Source of the DNA: Corynebacterium sp. P4-C1
Lineage (GTDB): Bacteria > Actinomycetota > Actinomycetes > Mycobacteriales > Mycobacteriaceae
Assembly: GCF_030503595.1 (NCBI RefSeq)
Contig: NZ_CP129966.1
Coordinates: 868,001-932,000 of the forward strand
Length of the DNA: 64,000 bases
Direction: 5' to 3'
The notes below the pieces were generated by a model. It ran no database searches and was not told the DNA's origin. It worked only from the letters and a program-made list of their open reading frames with translations. Shown here piece by piece: positions 27,487 to 37,470 of the stretch. Each line of letters starts with the position of its first letter. Positions within the stretch are counted from its first letter, which is position 1. The position numbers were made by a program, and so were the translations under genes.

Positions 27487-29027
27487 ATACCCCACGGCAA
27501 CAACACACAGCCCCCAACGTCGGGCTCGTCTTCACGGCGCTGCTCATCACCATGCTGATGAGCTCGCTCGGCCAGATGATCTTCTCCTCGGCGTTGCCAA
27601 CCATCGTCGGCGAACTCGGCGGCGTTGAGCACATGAGCTGGGTGATTTCCGCGTTCATGGTCACCATGACCATCGCTCTTCCCATTTACGGCAAGCTTGG
27701 CGACGGCCTCGGCCGCAAGTGGTTCTACGTCTCCGGCATCGTCTTCTTCGTCATCGGCTCCGCTCTCGGCGGCTTCGCACAGACCATGACGATGCTCATC
27801 ATCGGCCGCGCTGTCCAGGGCTTCGGTGCCGGCGCCATGATGATCAACTCCCAGGCAATCATCGCCGAGGTCGTTCCCGCCCGCGAGCGCGGCAAATACA
27901 TGGGCGTGATGGGAGCCGTCTTCGGCATCTCCTCCGTCCTCGGCCCCGTCCTAGGCGGCTGGTTCACCGACGGCCCGGGCTGGCGTTGGGGGCTGTGGAT
28001 GAATATCCCGCTGGGCATCCTCGCCATGACGGTAGCGTCGATCGTGCTCGACCTGTCCAAGGGCGACCGCGGCAATTTCCGCTTCGACTGGCCCGGTGCC
28101 GCTCTCATTGCGGTCGCGACCTCCACGCTCATCCTCGCCACCACATGGGGCGGCCTGCAGTACCCGTGGGGCTCGCCGCGCATCATCGGGCTGCTGGTCA
28201 CGTCGGCAGTCGCCGCGGTCGTCTTCGTCGTCGTGGAGCTGCGCGCGAAGGATCCGCTCGTGCCGATGCACCTGTTCCGCAACCGCAACATGCTGCTGAC
28301 CACGATCGCCAGCGTCGTCCTCGGAATTTCCATGACCGGCGTTATGGCCTACCTACCCACCTACCTGCAGATGGTCCACTCGATGACCCCGACCGAAGCC
28401 GGCTTGATGATGATCCCGATGGTCGGTGGCATGATCATCACCTCCATCGGCATCGGTGCCTTGATCAGCCGCACGGGTAGCTACAAGATCTTCCCCATTA
28501 TCGGTCTCGGCATCGTCGCCGTCGGCTGCTACCTGCTCTCGCGCCTGACCGTCGACACCGACCTGTGGACGCTCGGCATCTACATCTTCGTCTACGGCTT
28601 CGGCCTCGGCATGGTGATGCAGGTGCTGGTCCTCATCGTCCAGAACTCGTTCCCGATCTCGGTCGTGGGCACCGCCACCGCCGCGAACAACTTCTTCCGC
28701 CAGATCGGCATGTCCGTCGGCGCATCCATTGTGGGCACCGTGTTCATCCACAACATGCAGAACAACATGGAAGAGCGTCTCCCGGTCGCGCTGGCGAAGC
28801 TCGGCCCGGAAGCCGCGAAATACGCGGAAGCCTTCAAAGAAGGCGCGTCCCAGTCAATGACACCAGGGTCGGTCAGCCAGTTGCCGCAGCCGCTTCACGA
28901 CGCCATCGCCACCAGCTACAACGACGGTTTGACCCCCATCTTCCTGCTGCTCATCCCGCTCGTGATCATCTCTGCGCTGGTCTTGCTGCCCGTGCGCGAA
29001 GACACCTTGAAGGAAACGATCGAGTAG
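27480..29027 (+). CDS. MFS multidrug efflux transporter, DHA2 (14-helix) family
   Basis: 515 aa, 14 predicted helices. DHA2 features: motif A in YGKLGDGLGRKWFY, the helix 5 block SSVLGPVLGGWFTDGPGWRW, and WMNIPLG after it; a second motif-like FRQIGMSVGASIVGTV near residue 410. It resembles EmrB/QacA-type proton-drug antiporters. Translationally coupled to the TetR gene. Substrates cannot be predicted. Confidence 0.92.
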   Translation: MVDTPRQQHTAPNVGLVFTALLITMLMSSLGQMIFSSALPTIVGELGGVEHMSWVISAFMVTMTIALPIYGKLGDGLGRKWFYVSGIVFFVIGSALGGFAQTMTMLIIGRAVQGFGAGAMMINSQAIIAEVVPARERGKYMGVMGAVFGISSVLGPVLGGWFTDGPGWRWGLWMNIPLGILAMTVASIVLDLSKGDRGNFRFDWPGAALIAVATSTLILATTWGGLQYPWGSPRIIGLLVTSAVAAVVFVVVELRAKDPLVPMHLFRNRNMLLTTIASVVLGISMTGVMAYLPTYLQMVHSMTPTEAGLMMIPMVGGMIITSIGIGALISRTGSYKIFPIIGLGIVAVGCYLLSRLTVDTDLWTLGIYIFVYGFGLGMVMQVLVLIVQNSFPISVVGTATAANNFFRQIGMSVGASIVGTVFIHNMQNNMEERLPVALAKLGPEAAKYAEAFKEGASQSMTPGSVSQLPQPLHDAIATSYNDGLTPIFLLLIPLVIISALVLLPVREDTLKETIE

Positions 29028-29061
29028 GCGGGATAGGTCGAGCAGGTGGAGCAGGCGGAGC

Positions 29062-29083
29062 GCCGGTGCTTCTAAGCGCCGGC
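29062..29083. terminator. hairpin between convergent MFS and GNAT genes
   Basis: GCCGGTGCTT (29062-29071) faces AAGCGCCGGC (29074-29083); nine pairs including one G-U with a four-base loop. It overlaps the end of the GNAT gene. A short T-pair only on the plus side, so efficiency is uncertain. Confidence 0.5.
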
Positions 29084-29680
29084 TTCCCCGTCTGTGTCTG
29101 TGCCTGTGCCTATGACTGCGCCGCCGTCGCTTTCTTCGTCTGCCGCCACGGGCTTCTTGCCCGGCTTCGGCAGCAGCAGCTCGTAGATGTCTGTGTCACG
29201 CCACGTACCTGCGAGCTCGCCGTAGGTCATCTTGGCCATGTGGTGGTAGGTGCCCACCTTCACGAAGCCACGGGAGACGTGCAAGCCCGCCGAACCCTCG
29301 TTCTCCGGGAAGATCCACGAGTGGATGGACCACTTGTTCAAGTCCTTGCACGTCTCGATCAGTTTGTCCAGCAGCGCACCGGACACTCCGCGGCCGCGCG
29401 CATCCTCATGGATGTAGATCGAGTCCTCCACCACGCCGTGGAACACGGAACGGGTGGATGCCTGGGCGGCGGCGACCCAGCCGAGAACCTTGTCGTCGTC
29501 ATCTGGCTCGACGGCGACGAACACGGTCTCGATGATCTTGTTGGTGGAAAAGTTCGCCCACGTCGGCCCTTCCGTCTCGTACGAGGCGTGGCCGGTTCCC
29601 AGCCCAGACTCGTAGATCGCGCGGACCTGCGGGTAGTCCTCAGGGCGGATCGGGCGGATCGTGAAATCGCGATTCGACAT
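29072..29680 (-). CDS. GNAT family N-acetyltransferase (Pat/Bar-like)
   Basis: About 202 aa. The GNAT fold has RPIRPEDYPQVRAIYESGL, SYETEGPTWANF, GWVAAAQASTRSVFHG, the acetyl-CoA loop ARGRGVSGALLDKLI (Q/RxxGxG/A) and ISRGFVKVGTYHHMAKM-like C-terminal strand. The pattern is that of phosphinothricin/amino-acid N-acetyltransferases. The last 25 residues are acidic, Gly/Thr-rich and unlike the family. ATG 29680 is chosen over ATG 29689 because a TACGAT box overlaps the latter. Substrate unknown. Confidence 0.85.
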   Translation of the reverse strand: MSNRDFTIRPIRPEDYPQVRAIYESGLGTGHASYETEGPTWANFSTNKIIETVFVAVEPDDDDKVLGWVAAAQASTRSVFHGVVEDSIYIHEDARGRGVSGALLDKLIETCKDLNKWSIHSWIFPENEGSAGLHVSRGFVKVGTYHHMAKMTYGELAGTWRDTDIYELLLPKPGKKPVAADEESDGGAVIGTGTDTDGEAGA

Positions 29681-29725
29681 GGCGACCATCGTACAACCGC
29701 CCTCTCTTCCCTGTGAATTAGCTGC

Positions 29726-31099
29726 TTAGGCGTGGTCCTCGAGCAGATCCGTGACCAGCTCGGCGATCGGCGAACGCTCCGAGCGCGTCAGGGTGACATG
29801 CGCGAACAGGTCCTGCCCCTTCAGCTTCTCAATCACGGCCTGCACACCATCATGGCGGCCGACGCGCAGATTGTCGCGCTGGGCGACATCGTGGGTGAGT
29901 ACCACGCGGGAACCGCGTCCCAGACGCGACAGAACTGTCAGCAGCACATTGCGCTCCAGCGACTGCGCCTCGTCGACGATGACGAAGGCGTCGTGGAGGC
30001 TGCGGCCGCGGATGTGCGTCAGCGGCAGCACTTCGAGCAGGTCCCGGGCTGCGACTTCCTCAAGAACGTTGTCGGAGACAACGCCCTCCAAGGTGTCGTA
30101 GACGGCCTGCGACCAGGGATTCATCTTCTCCATCTCATCGCCCGGAAGGTAGCCCAAGTTCTGCCCTCCCACCGCATACAGCGGGCGGAAGACGATGATG
30201 CGCTTGTGCTCCCCGCGCTCCAGCACGGACTCCAGGCCCGCGCAGAGTGCCAACGCCGACTTGCCGGTGCCGGCGCGGCCGCCGATAGACACGATGCCGA
30301 CCTTGTCGTCGAGAAGCAGGTCGAGCGCGACCCGCTGCTCCGCGCTCCGGCCCGAGAGACCGAACGCGTCGGCATCGCCGCGGACGAGCTTCACCCCGCC
30401 ACTCGGCGCAACACGCGCCAAAGCCGACTGCGAACCCGCATTGAGCGTCAACCCGCAATGCACCGGCAAATCGCCCGTGTCGACCGCCGCAAAGCCGGTG
30501 GCGTACAGCTCGTCGATCTCTTCCCCGGAGACCTCCAGCTCAGCCATTCCCGTGTAACCGGTCAGCACAACGTCCTGCGCACGGTACTCCTGTGCGGCCA
30601 GCCCCACAGCGCCCGCTTTCACACGCAGCGGCACATCCTTGGTCACCAGAACAGTGTCTTTGCCCTCCTGCATGAAGTTGTACGCGCAGGCGAGAATGCG
30701 GTTGTCGTTCTCCGGGCCGCGCAGGGCCACCGGCAGATTCGACTGGTCCTGGTGGTTGAGCTCCACGCGGACGGTGCCGCCGTCGACGTTGACCGGCATC
30801 GGTTCATCCAGCCGGTCGTAGTCGGAGCGCAGGTCTTCCAAAAAACGAAGAGCTTGGCGGGCGAACCAGCCAAGCTCTGGGTGATGACGTTTCTGCTCGA
30901 GTTCCGTGATGACCACGAGCGGGAGGATGACGTTGTGTTCCGCGAACTTCCTTAACGCCCACGGGTCGGACAACAGGACCGACGTGTCCAGCACATATGT
31001 CTTCAGTGCAGTTGGCGAGGTGAGTTGTTCGGGATTGCTTCCGGTGCTTTCCATTCGAGCGCCGGCAGTGTCAAGTTGGCTAACAGAAGGGTCAAACAT
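29726..31099 (-). CDS. phoH: PIN-PhoH fusion protein (PhoH2-type RNA helicase/ribonuclease)
   Basis: 457 aa. N-terminal PIN nuclease domain ([19 protein letters not shown] at about 34-52, [12 protein letters not shown], further acidic residues) joined to a C-terminal PhoH ATPase with Walker [34 protein letters not shown], Walker [14 protein letters not shown] and [12 protein letters not shown]. Mycobacterial PhoH2 of this layout unwinds and cuts RNA in an ATP-dependent way. ATG 31099 is preceded by AGGGGAG. The neighbours fit the conserved fumC-phoH-glyA order. Confidence 0.93.
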   Translation of the reverse strand: MFDPSVSQLDTAGARMESTGSNPEQLTSPTALKTYVLDTSVLLSDPWALRKFAEHNVILPLVVITELEQKRHHPELGWFARQALRFLEDLRSDYDRLDEPMPVNVDGGTVRVELNHQDQSNLPVALRGPENDNRILACAYNFMQEGKDTVLVTKDVPLRVKAGAVGLAAQEYRAQDVVLTGYTGMAELEVSGEEIDELYATGFAAVDTGDLPVHCGLTLNAGSQSALARVAPSGGVKLVRGDADAFGLSGRSAEQRVALDLLLDDKVGIVSIGGRAGTGKSALALCAGLESVLERGEHKRIIVFRPLYAVGGQNLGYLPGDEMEKMNPWSQAVYDTLEGVVSDNVLEEVAARDLLEVLPLTHIRGRSLHDAFVIVDEAQSLERNVLLTVLSRLGRGSRVVLTHDVAQRDNLRVGRHDGVQAVIEKLKGQDLFAHVTLTRSERSPIAELVTDLLEDHA

Positions 31100-31188
31100 G
31101 AACTTGCTCCCCTAGTGCGGTTGGTGGTAGCCAAGACCGTTCTTCGCGGTGCCTGGCACCCGCTACACTAAGGGAGCAAGGTTTAAAT

Positions 31189-31202
31189 TACATCGATGTA
31201 AG
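31189..31202. promoter_or_regulatory. 14-bp perfect palindrome upstream of phoH
   Basis: TTACATCGATGTAA is a perfect palindrome, 90 bases before the phoH start. It is followed by GGTTAAC-TTCC-GTTAAACC, a second weak inverted repeat, and ACATCGAT occurs again near 31225. Probably an operator; the regulator is not identified. Confidence 0.5.
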
Positions 31203-31255
31203 GTTAACTTCCGTTAAACCCCATTCACATCGATCACTGCTGTTCACAGCGGTTC

Positions 31256-31801
31256 TTAGCTGATCTTGGCGCCGAACTCGCCGTTCTCCTCGAGCCACTC
31301 GATGGTGCCGTTCTCGAACTCCTGGATCCAGCCGTTGTCGTCGGAGCGCTTATCCTCGGCCTTCTTCGGCAGGCCGATCTCGTTCTTCAGTCCGCCGTCC
31401 TTCTTCCAGGTGTTGGCGATCTCGCCGACCAGCGGTACAGCACCCGCATCCTCGGAGTAGACAATGTTCTTGTCGGCGTCGTACTCGATGAGGGTCTTGC
31501 CGTCCTCGGTGGTCTCGACGTTGTACGGGTCGCCCCAGTTGCCCAGGCCGAGCTCCTCCGGAGCGTTAGCGGCGGCCGCCGGAACGACGACCTTCTCGCC
31601 GTCCTGGGTGGTCAGTTCGACGGTGTCGCCCTCTGCGCCAGCGGACTCGGAGCCCGAAGCGTCGGCGGTCTCGGAGGTGACGGTCTCGACGTTGGTTTCG
31701 GTGGCTTCGACCTCGGTGGTGTCGCCTTCGTCACTGGAGCAAGCGACCAGACCGGTGGTCAGTGCGAGTGCGGCAATGGATGCGCCAATCTTGCGGTTCA
31801 T
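31256..31801 (-). CDS. LGFP-repeat lipoprotein
   Basis: 181 aa. Lipobox LVAC (Cys about residue 21), then an acidic Thr/Glu/Ser linker to about residue 65. The mature domain has LGNWGDPYNVE, GEIANTWKKDGGLKNEIGLP and GWIQEFENGTIEW, a pattern of the LGFP repeat found in actinobacterial cell-envelope proteins thought to bind the mycolyl-arabinogalactan layer. Function inferred from the repeat only. Confidence 0.78.
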   Translation of the reverse strand: MNRKIGASIAALALTTGLVACSSDEGDTTEVEATETNVETVTSETADASGSESAGAEGDTVELTTQDGEKVVVPAAAANAPEELGLGNWGDPYNVETTEDGKTLIEYDADKNIVYSEDAGAVPLVGEIANTWKKDGGLKNEIGLPKKAEDKRSDDNGWIQEFENGTIEWLEENGEFGAKIS

Positions 31802-31865
31802 GAATTAATTAACCTTTCGATACACGTTCTTGAACTTGCAGGCCCCCCATTATGCAAACTTTGCG

Positions 31866-32597
31866 TCATTTATAACGATTGCGCACCCCTTTTTTGGGGT
31901 GCTTCCTCGCGGACCCCTTTCGCTGCGCACAGCTTTTGCCGTTTACTTTACGGTTCACTTTCGCGCGGCTCCGTTCTCTTCTCGGTTCGCTTTTCGACGC
32001 CTCCCCGCTCCCCCGCGACGAATTCCTCGTCCTCCCTTTCGCCACCCCGACGAAGTCCTGGACCGCCTCGGAGTCGTCCGCAACGGCCCACACCAACGCG
32101 ATCTCGGTTTCGGCATCTGCGGCTGGGTCGACGAGTTCGAGCACTCTGACCTGTTTTTTCGCCAGCACTTTCAAAAGGGGTGCGGGCGCATAGGCGACGC
32201 CGACATTCGCGGCGACAACTTGGAGGGCAGTGCGCAGGTCATCGATCGAACCGGACCCTCCCTCATGGGCTTCCCCGGCGGCGCTGAACCGGAAGTTCAC
32301 GATCTCGTCGACGAGATCGCCGGTGCGCACGGGCTCCCCCACTTCGGCGTACACCGAATCTTTGGGCACAGCCACTCCGGGCTTCTCGGAGTACAGCTTC
32401 ACCTGGTGGTACCTCTGCCCGGGCTCACCGATGCGGGAATCGGGAAGGCGGGTGAGAGCGAGGGTGGCGGTGCCGTCGATAAGCAATGCGACGGGGTCGT
32501 CACTGGGGATGTCCTCGAGCCCGCTACCGGTAGTGTCGCGGTAGCGGGCGAACCACTTTCCAGGTTCGGTTCCGGTGACGAAGGCGAGGCGAAGCAT
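31866..32597 (-). CDS. LysR-type substrate-binding domain protein lacking the HTH
   Basis: 243 aa. The protein opens at once with LRLAFVTGTEPGKWFARY, the first strand of a LysR effector-binding domain. It continues with LPDSRIGEPGQRYHQVKLYSEKPGVAVPKDS in the usual order, AANVGVAYAPAPL and ALVWAVADDSEAVQDFVG. No winged helix precedes it; only 22 bases separate its ATG from the divergent DUF5997 start. A Lys/Arg-rich tail of about 45 residues might contact nucleic acid. Possibly a ligand sensor that works through another protein. Confidence 0.75.
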   Translation of the reverse strand: MLRLAFVTGTEPGKWFARYRDTTGSGLEDIPSDDPVALLIDGTATLALTRLPDSRIGEPGQRYHQVKLYSEKPGVAVPKDSVYAEVGEPVRTGDLVDEIVNFRFSAAGEAHEGGSGSIDDLRTALQVVAANVGVAYAPAPLLKVLAKKQVRVLELVDPAADAETEIALVWAVADDSEAVQDFVGVAKGRTRNSSRGSGEASKSEPRRERSRAKVNRKVNGKSCAQRKGSARKHPKKGVRNRYK

Positions 32598-32619
32598 ACC
32601 CCGATGCTACCGTTTGAGC

Positions 32620-32979
32620 ATGAGCGAACAGCCGTCAAGCACAGCGATGAAGCCCGCCACCGCCGCGAAGAAACTCGGGATCTACCTCCCAGCGACCCCG
32701 CAGGAATTCCAGGACGGGTCCGTCACCCATGCGCAGCTGCGCGAGCTGCAGGACACCCCGCCGGAATGGCTGGCGAAACTGCGCGCTGAGGGGCCGCACC
32801 CCCGCCCCGAGGTGGCGCGCAAGCTGGGCATCAGCATCACGGCGTTGAAGAACAATGACATGGACAAGCCACTGACCACCCAGGAGATCAAAGAGCTACT
32901 AGAGGATCAGCCGGCCTGGCTGTCAGAGGCGCGCCGCGTCCACGCCGAGGAGCGCGGCACCGGCGTACGGGAAGATTAG
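32620..32979 (+). CDS. DUF5997 family protein
   Basis: 119 aa, soluble. Contains [26 protein letters not shown]-like [17 protein letters not shown] and [17 protein letters not shown], the latter resembling a small HTH segment. It fits the actinobacterial DUF5997 family, regularly divergent from the LysR-domain gene. Partnership of the two, one offering a DNA-binding-like part and one a ligand domain, is speculation. Convergent with glyA, overlapping by four bases. Confidence 0.75.
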   Translation: MSEQPSSTAMKPATAAKKLGIYLPATPQEFQDGSVTHAQLRELQDTPPEWLAKLRAEGPHPRPEVARKLGISITALKNNDMDKPLTTQEIKELLEDQPAWLSEARRVHAEERGTGVRED

Positions 32980-34265
32980 AGCATCTTCCAGTCTTCGAGG
33001 CCCGGGTAGAGCGGGAAGTCCTCGGCGAGCTTATCGACGCGCGCCCGCAGCGCCTCCACATCCGCACTCTTACCCTGCGCGAGTGCGGTGCCGATGATGT
33101 CCGCAGTCTCCGTGAAAGCGGCCAGGTCGAAACCGCGGGTCGCCAGAGCCGAGGTACCGATACGCAGACCGGAGGTGACCATCGGCGGACGCGGGTCGTT
33201 CGGCACGGCGTTGCGGTTGACCGTGATGCCGACGGAGTGCAACAGGTCTTCCGCCTGCTGGCCGTCGAGTTCGGAGTTGCGCAGATCCGCGAGGACGAGG
33301 TGGACATCGGTGCCGCCGGTGAGCACGTCGACGCCGGCCTGCTTGCAGTCCCCCGCCGTCAGGCGCTCAGCCAGAATGCGGGCGCCCTCCAGGGTGCGCT
33401 CCTGACGGTTCTTGAACTCGGGCGTGCCCGCGATCTTCAGTGCGGTGGCCTTCGCCGCCACGACATGCATCAGCGGACCGCCCTGCTGGCCGGGAAAAAC
33501 GGCGGAGTTGAGTGCCTTAGCGTGGTCCTGTTTGGCCAGGATCATGCCGGAGCGCGGGCCGCCGAGAGTCTTGTGGATCGTGGTGGACACGACATCCGAG
33601 TGCGGCACCGGCGACGGGTGCAGGCCCGCGGCCACCAGGCCGGCGAAGTGAGCCATATCGGTCCACAGGTACGCGCCCACCTCGTCGGCGATCGCGCGGA
33701 AGGCGGCGAAGTCCACGGTGCGCGGGTAGGCGGACCAGCCAGCGATGATCACCTGCGGGCGGTGCTCCAAAGCGAGCTCCCGCACCTTATCCATGTCGAT
33801 GAGCATCGTTTCCGGGTCCACCTCGTAGGCCACCACGTTGTACAGGCGGCCGGAGAAGTTGATCTTCATGCCGTGGGTCAGGTGGCCGCCGTGCGCCAGC
33901 GACAGACCCATGATGGTGTCGCCCGGCTTGATCAGGGCGTGGAGGACGGCGGCGTTCGCCTGGGCGCCGGAGTGGGGCTGGACGTTGGCGTACTCGGCGT
34001 CGAAAAGCGAGGTGGCACGGTCGCGCGCGATGTTCTCGATGACGTCGACGTTCTCGCAGCCGCCGTAGTAGCGGCGGCCCGGATAACCCTCCGCGTACTT
34101 GTTGGTCAGCACGGAGCCCTGCGCCTGCAGCACCGCGCGCGGAACGAAGTTCTCCGACGCGATCATCTCGAGCGTGTTGCGCTGGCGGGCCACCTCCCCG
34201 AGGATCTGCTCGTGCACTTCCGGGTCGAGCGACGCGAGGTCTTGGTAGCGGAGATCTTCAGTCAT
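32976..34265 (-). CDS. glyA: serine hydroxymethyltransferase
   Basis: PLP enzyme converting serine and tetrahydrofolate into glycine and methylene-THF; 429 aa, usual length. Motifs: [44 protein letters not shown], and the PLP-lysine block [14 protein letters not shown] (Lys about residue 230). RBS GAAAGGAAC-type before the ATG. Divergent from coaA across 108 bases. Confidence 0.97.
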   Translation of the reverse strand: MTEDLRYQDLASLDPEVHEQILGEVARQRNTLEMIASENFVPRAVLQAQGSVLTNKYAEGYPGRRYYGGCENVDVIENIARDRATSLFDAEYANVQPHSGAQANAAVLHALIKPGDTIMGLSLAHGGHLTHGMKINFSGRLYNVVAYEVDPETMLIDMDKVRELALEHRPQVIIAGWSAYPRTVDFAAFRAIADEVGAYLWTDMAHFAGLVAAGLHPSPVPHSDVVSTTIHKTLGGPRSGMILAKQDHAKALNSAVFPGQQGGPLMHVVAAKATALKIAGTPEFKNRQERTLEGARILAERLTAGDCKQAGVDVLTGGTDVHLVLADLRNSELDGQQAEDLLHSVGITVNRNAVPNDPRPPMVTSGLRIGTSALATRGFDLAAFTETADIIGTALAQGKSADVEALRARVDKLAEDFPLYPGLEDWKML

Positions 34266-34373
34266 GTTCCGGGTTCCTTTCCGTACGGCAGTTATGCGCC
34301 AGTATGCACCACTTCACTCTAGACACACCCCTTAAGGCCGAGTTTCGTGCCTGCAAGTGCAACAATGGTGCCC

Positions 34374-35300
34374 ATGCCGCGACCCGCAGACCCGAGCCCG
34401 TACCTGGATTTCCCGCGCGAGGCGTGGCGCGAGCGACGCGCCACCATGCCGCAGGTAATCGACGAAGCCGACCTCGAGCAGCTGCTCGGCATCGGCGAGA
34501 GCATGGACTTGCAGGAAGTCGCTGACATTTATCTGCCTTTGTCGCGTCTGATCCACTTGCAGATCCGCGCGCGCCAGAAGCTCACAGCGGTGACGGAGAC
34601 ATTCCTCGGGGAGAATCCGGGTCACGTGCCGTTCATCATCGGGATCGCGGGGTCCGTCGCGGTGGGCAAGTCGACGACAGCGCGTGTGCTCCAGGCGCTG
34701 CTCCAACGGTGGGATTCCCATCCGCGCGTCGACCTCGTGACCACAGACGGTTTTCTCCTTCCCGCCGCGGAGCTGCGCGAGCGCAACCTAATGACGCGCA
34801 AGGGGTTCCCGGAGTCCTATAACCGCCGCGACCTGCTGCGTTTCGTCACTGAGGTCAAAGCTGGGCGCGACAACGTCAAGGCGCCGCTGTACTCGCACGA
34901 CGCGTACGACATCATTCCGGGCGAATACCAGGTCGTCGACCACCCCGACATTCTCATCCTCGAGGGCCTCAACGTGCTCCAGACGGGTCCGACACTGATG
35001 GTGTCCGACTTGTTCGACTTCTCGGTGTACGTCGACGCGAAGACGCAGGACATCGAGAAGTGGTACATCGACCGCTTCATCAAGCTGAAGAACACCGCGT
35101 TCCGCCGTCCGGGGGCGCACTTCGCGCGGTTCGCGGACCTCACCGACGAGGCTGCCGCGGCGGAGGCCCGCAGAATTTGGCAGACAATCAACCTGCCCAA
35201 CCTAGTGGAGAATATTCAGCCGACGCGTGTGCGCGCATCGCTCGTGCTCTCCAAAGCGGCCGACCATTCGGTTCAGAGGGTGCGCATGCGCAAGATGTGA
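34374..35300 (+). CDS. coaA: pantothenate kinase, type I
   Basis: First step of CoA synthesis. 308 aa. P-loop [17 protein letters not shown] (about residues 92-108), [25 protein letters not shown], and [11 protein letters not shown] are typical of bacterial CoaA. The ATG at 34374 gives [11 protein letters not shown]; a GTG nine codons upstream is possible. An ACAAT box just before suggests a leaderless message. Confidence 0.96.
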   Translation: MPRPADPSPYLDFPREAWRERRATMPQVIDEADLEQLLGIGESMDLQEVADIYLPLSRLIHLQIRARQKLTAVTETFLGENPGHVPFIIGIAGSVAVGKSTTARVLQALLQRWDSHPRVDLVTTDGFLLPAAELRERNLMTRKGFPESYNRRDLLRFVTEVKAGRDNVKAPLYSHDAYDIIPGEYQVVDHPDILILEGLNVLQTGPTLMVSDLFDFSVYVDAKTQDIEKWYIDRFIKLKNTAFRRPGAHFARFADLTDEAAAAEARRIWQTINLPNLVENIQPTRVRASLVLSKAADHSVQRVRMRKM

Positions 35301-35322
35301 TGCGCGTGCTTATCGACGCCCC

Positions 35323-36099
35323 CTACTTACCGAACCTCCTCGACCTCTGCGAGTAGTCGCGCAGCGCGCGCAGGAAATCGATCTTGCGGAAGGCCGGCCA
35401 GTACGTGTCGGTGAACCAGATCTCCGAATAGGCCGACTGCCACAGCAGGAAGCCTGAGAGGCGCTGCTCGCCGGAGGTGCGGATCACCAGGTCCGGGTCG
35501 GGTTGGCCGGATGTGTAGAGGTGCTGGGATAGGGATTCGACGGAGACTTCGTCGGCAAGCTTCTCTGCCGGGACCCCCTCCGCGACCTTGGCCCTGAGGA
35601 AGTTCTGGACAGCGTCGACAATCTCCTGGCGCCCGCCGTAGCCCACGGCGATATTGACCACGATGCCGTCTTTGTCCTCGGTGGCCGCGGCCGCGGACCG
35701 CATGCGGTTCGCCACTTTTTCGGGCAGCAGGTTCAGGTGCCCGACAAGGCGGATGCGTGCCTCGTAATCGTCACCGGAGAGCTCGTCCACAACACCGGAA
35801 ATGATGTCGTAGAGCAGCTGCACTTCCTCCGCTGTGCGCGAGAGGTTCTCCGTGGACAGCAGGTAGATGGTCACGACTTCGACGTTCATTTCCGCCGACC
35901 ACTGCACCAGCTCCCCGATTTTGGCTGCACCGACGCGGTGGCCGTGGGAGATGTCCTCGAACCCGGCTTCACGCGCCCACCGACGGTTGCCGTCGGCCAT
36001 GACCGCGATGTGCTTCGGACGGCTCACGCCTTGGAGTTCACGCTTCAACCGTTTCTCGTAGAGCGGGTACAGAAGTCGGTCGAGCTGAGTCACGTGCAC
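35323..36099 (-). CDS. uppS: cis-prenyltransferase (Z-farnesyl/polyprenyl diphosphate synthase)
   Basis: Condenses isoprenyl diphosphates in Z configuration for carrier lipids. 258 aa. HIAVMADGNRRWARE (catalytic Asp), HGHRVGAAKIGELV, TIYLLSTENLSR, VNIAVGYGGRQEI, and RTSGEQRLSGFLLWQSAYSEIWF (in two stretches) are all present. By synteny (coaA, mca, greA) it corresponds to the mycobacterial Rv1086 type, which makes short Z,E-farnesyl diphosphate, rather than the decaprenyl enzyme. Product length cannot be read with certainty. Confidence 0.94.
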   Translation of the reverse strand: MHVTQLDRLLYPLYEKRLKRELQGVSRPKHIAVMADGNRRWAREAGFEDISHGHRVGAAKIGELVQWSAEMNVEVVTIYLLSTENLSRTAEEVQLLYDIISGVVDELSGDDYEARIRLVGHLNLLPEKVANRMRSAAAATEDKDGIVVNIAVGYGGRQEIVDAVQNFLRAKVAEGVPAEKLADEVSVESLSQHLYTSGQPDPDLVIRTSGEQRLSGFLLWQSAYSEIWFTDTYWPAFRKIDFLRALRDYSQRSRRFGK

Positions 36100-36188
36100 A
36101 ACCTTACTCTGCTTGGAGCGTCCTGCTCGACTGCTCGGCGTATCAAGCGCCGGTTCTGGTGCCGGTTCAGGTTCCCGAGACAGGGCCG

Positions 36189-36500
36189 CTAGAAGAAAGT
36201 CTTCTTGCGGCGGTCCAACAGGCCCTCGGCCGCCATCGCTTCATCGACAGCCTTCTCATCGAAGACGTCGAGCCCGTGCTCCTCCGCGAAACGCTTGCGG
36301 CGGTTGAAACGCGAATAGCGGCGGTGGAAAGCCCAGCCGATCAGCAAAATGACCGCCATCATGCACACGACGATGAGCGCGCCGATGGGCTCCGCCTTGC
36401 CGAACTCCGGCCCGACGGGCGCGTCCTTGTTCATCTGCTGGGCCAGCACCGTCACTGTGCCCGCGAGATTGTCAATCCCCGTGTCGATCCGCACTGTCAT
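36189..36500 (-). CDS. small single-pass membrane protein downstream of mca
   Basis: 103 aa. A short external N-terminus, one helix (PIGALIVVCMMAVILLIGWAF in two parts, about residues 38-58), then a basic and acidic cytosolic tail ending LLDRRKKTFF. Start ATG overlaps the mca stop by four bases, so it is translationally coupled. The position matches the small membrane gene after mca in mycobacteria. Function unknown. Confidence 0.75.
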   Translation of the reverse strand: MTVRIDTGIDNLAGTVTVLAQQMNKDAPVGPEFGKAEPIGALIVVCMMAVILLIGWAFHRRYSRFNRRKRFAEEHGLDVFDEKAVDEAMAAEGLLDRRKKTFF

Positions 36501-37390
36501 TCTCCTTCGTTCCCTGCTTCAGCGCCGAGGTCAATTCCAGCGAACAGGTCTGTTTCCGGCAGGGAGGTCTGCACGCGGGTCTGCGCCAGCTCGAATTCCT
36601 CGGTCGGCCACACTTCCTTCTGCACCTCGACAGGGCTAGCCAGGAAGGCGCCCGCCGGATCGATTTGCGTCGCGTGCGCCGTGAGGGCCTCGGCGCGGTG
36701 GCCGAAGTAATCGCCGCACTCCACCTGGGTGGTCACGCGCTGCATGATGTCGGAGGCGTTCTCCTCCCAGCGCTTCAGCATGGGCTCGTAGGGGCTGGGC
36801 TTGCCCTCCGCGGCGAGGCGGTCGTGCAGCAGGCGCATGCGCTGGGCGACGAAGCCGTGGCTGTAGTACAGCTTCAACGGCGTCCACGGCTCCCCCATCT
36901 CGGGCGCGAAGTCCGGGTTGCCGGCTTCCTCCCACGCGATCATGGAGATCTTGTGCACCATGATGTGGTCCGGGTGCGGGTAGCCACCGTTCTCGTCGTA
37001 GGTGATAATCACGTGCGGGCGGAATTCGCGGATCTTGCCAACCACGACTTTGGCCACCTCGACAGGGTCCTCCAACGCGAAGCAGCCCTCGGGCAGAGGC
37101 GGCAACGGGTCGCCTTCCGGCAAGCCGGAGTCCTCGTAGCCCAGCCACTCGTGCTCCACGCCTAGGGCGGCGGCCGCCGCGGCCATCTCGCCGCGGCGGA
37201 TCTCCGTCATGCGCTCGATGATCCCCGGCTTGTCCATCGCCGGGTTGAGGATGTCGCCCCGCTGCCCGCCCGTGCAGGTGAGCACCTTCACGCGGTCGCC
37301 CTCGTGGGAGTACTTCGCCATCGTCGCAGCGCCCTTGCTCGACTCGTCGTCTGGGTGCGCGTGAATGGCCAGCAAACGGTATCCCGTCAC
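36497..37390 (-). CDS. mca: mycothiol S-conjugate amidase
   Basis: Zinc hydrolase that cleaves mycothiol adducts of toxic electrophiles into a mercapturic acid and GlcN-Ins. 297 aa. Zinc motifs AHPDDES (residues 11-17) and YPHPDHIMVH; LTCTGGQRGDILNP and LYYSHGF also typical of the MshB/Mca family. The C-terminal extension and synteny favour Mca over MshB. Shows that the host makes mycothiol. Confidence 0.95.
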   Translation of the reverse strand: MTGYRLLAIHAHPDDESSKGAATMAKYSHEGDRVKVLTCTGGQRGDILNPAMDKPGIIERMTEIRRGEMAAAAAALGVEHEWLGYEDSGLPEGDPLPPLPEGCFALEDPVEVAKVVVGKIREFRPHVIITYDENGGYPHPDHIMVHKISMIAWEEAGNPDFAPEMGEPWTPLKLYYSHGFVAQRMRLLHDRLAAEGKPSPYEPMLKRWEENASDIMQRVTTQVECGDYFGHRAEALTAHATQIDPAGAFLASPVEVQKEVWPTEEFELAQTRVQTSLPETDLFAGIDLGAEAGNEGE

Positions 37391-37470
37391 TTAGTGTTCC
37401 ACCTCTACTTGGGGTTATGGTTAATCGCGAGACAAGTTTAGTACCTCCCCCGATTAGGAAGAGAACCCAC

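Noticed and set aside
31197..31219. TAAGGTTAAC...GTTAAAC as a DtxR iron box
   Set aside because: Only the left half matches the DtxR consensus; the neighbours are not iron genes.
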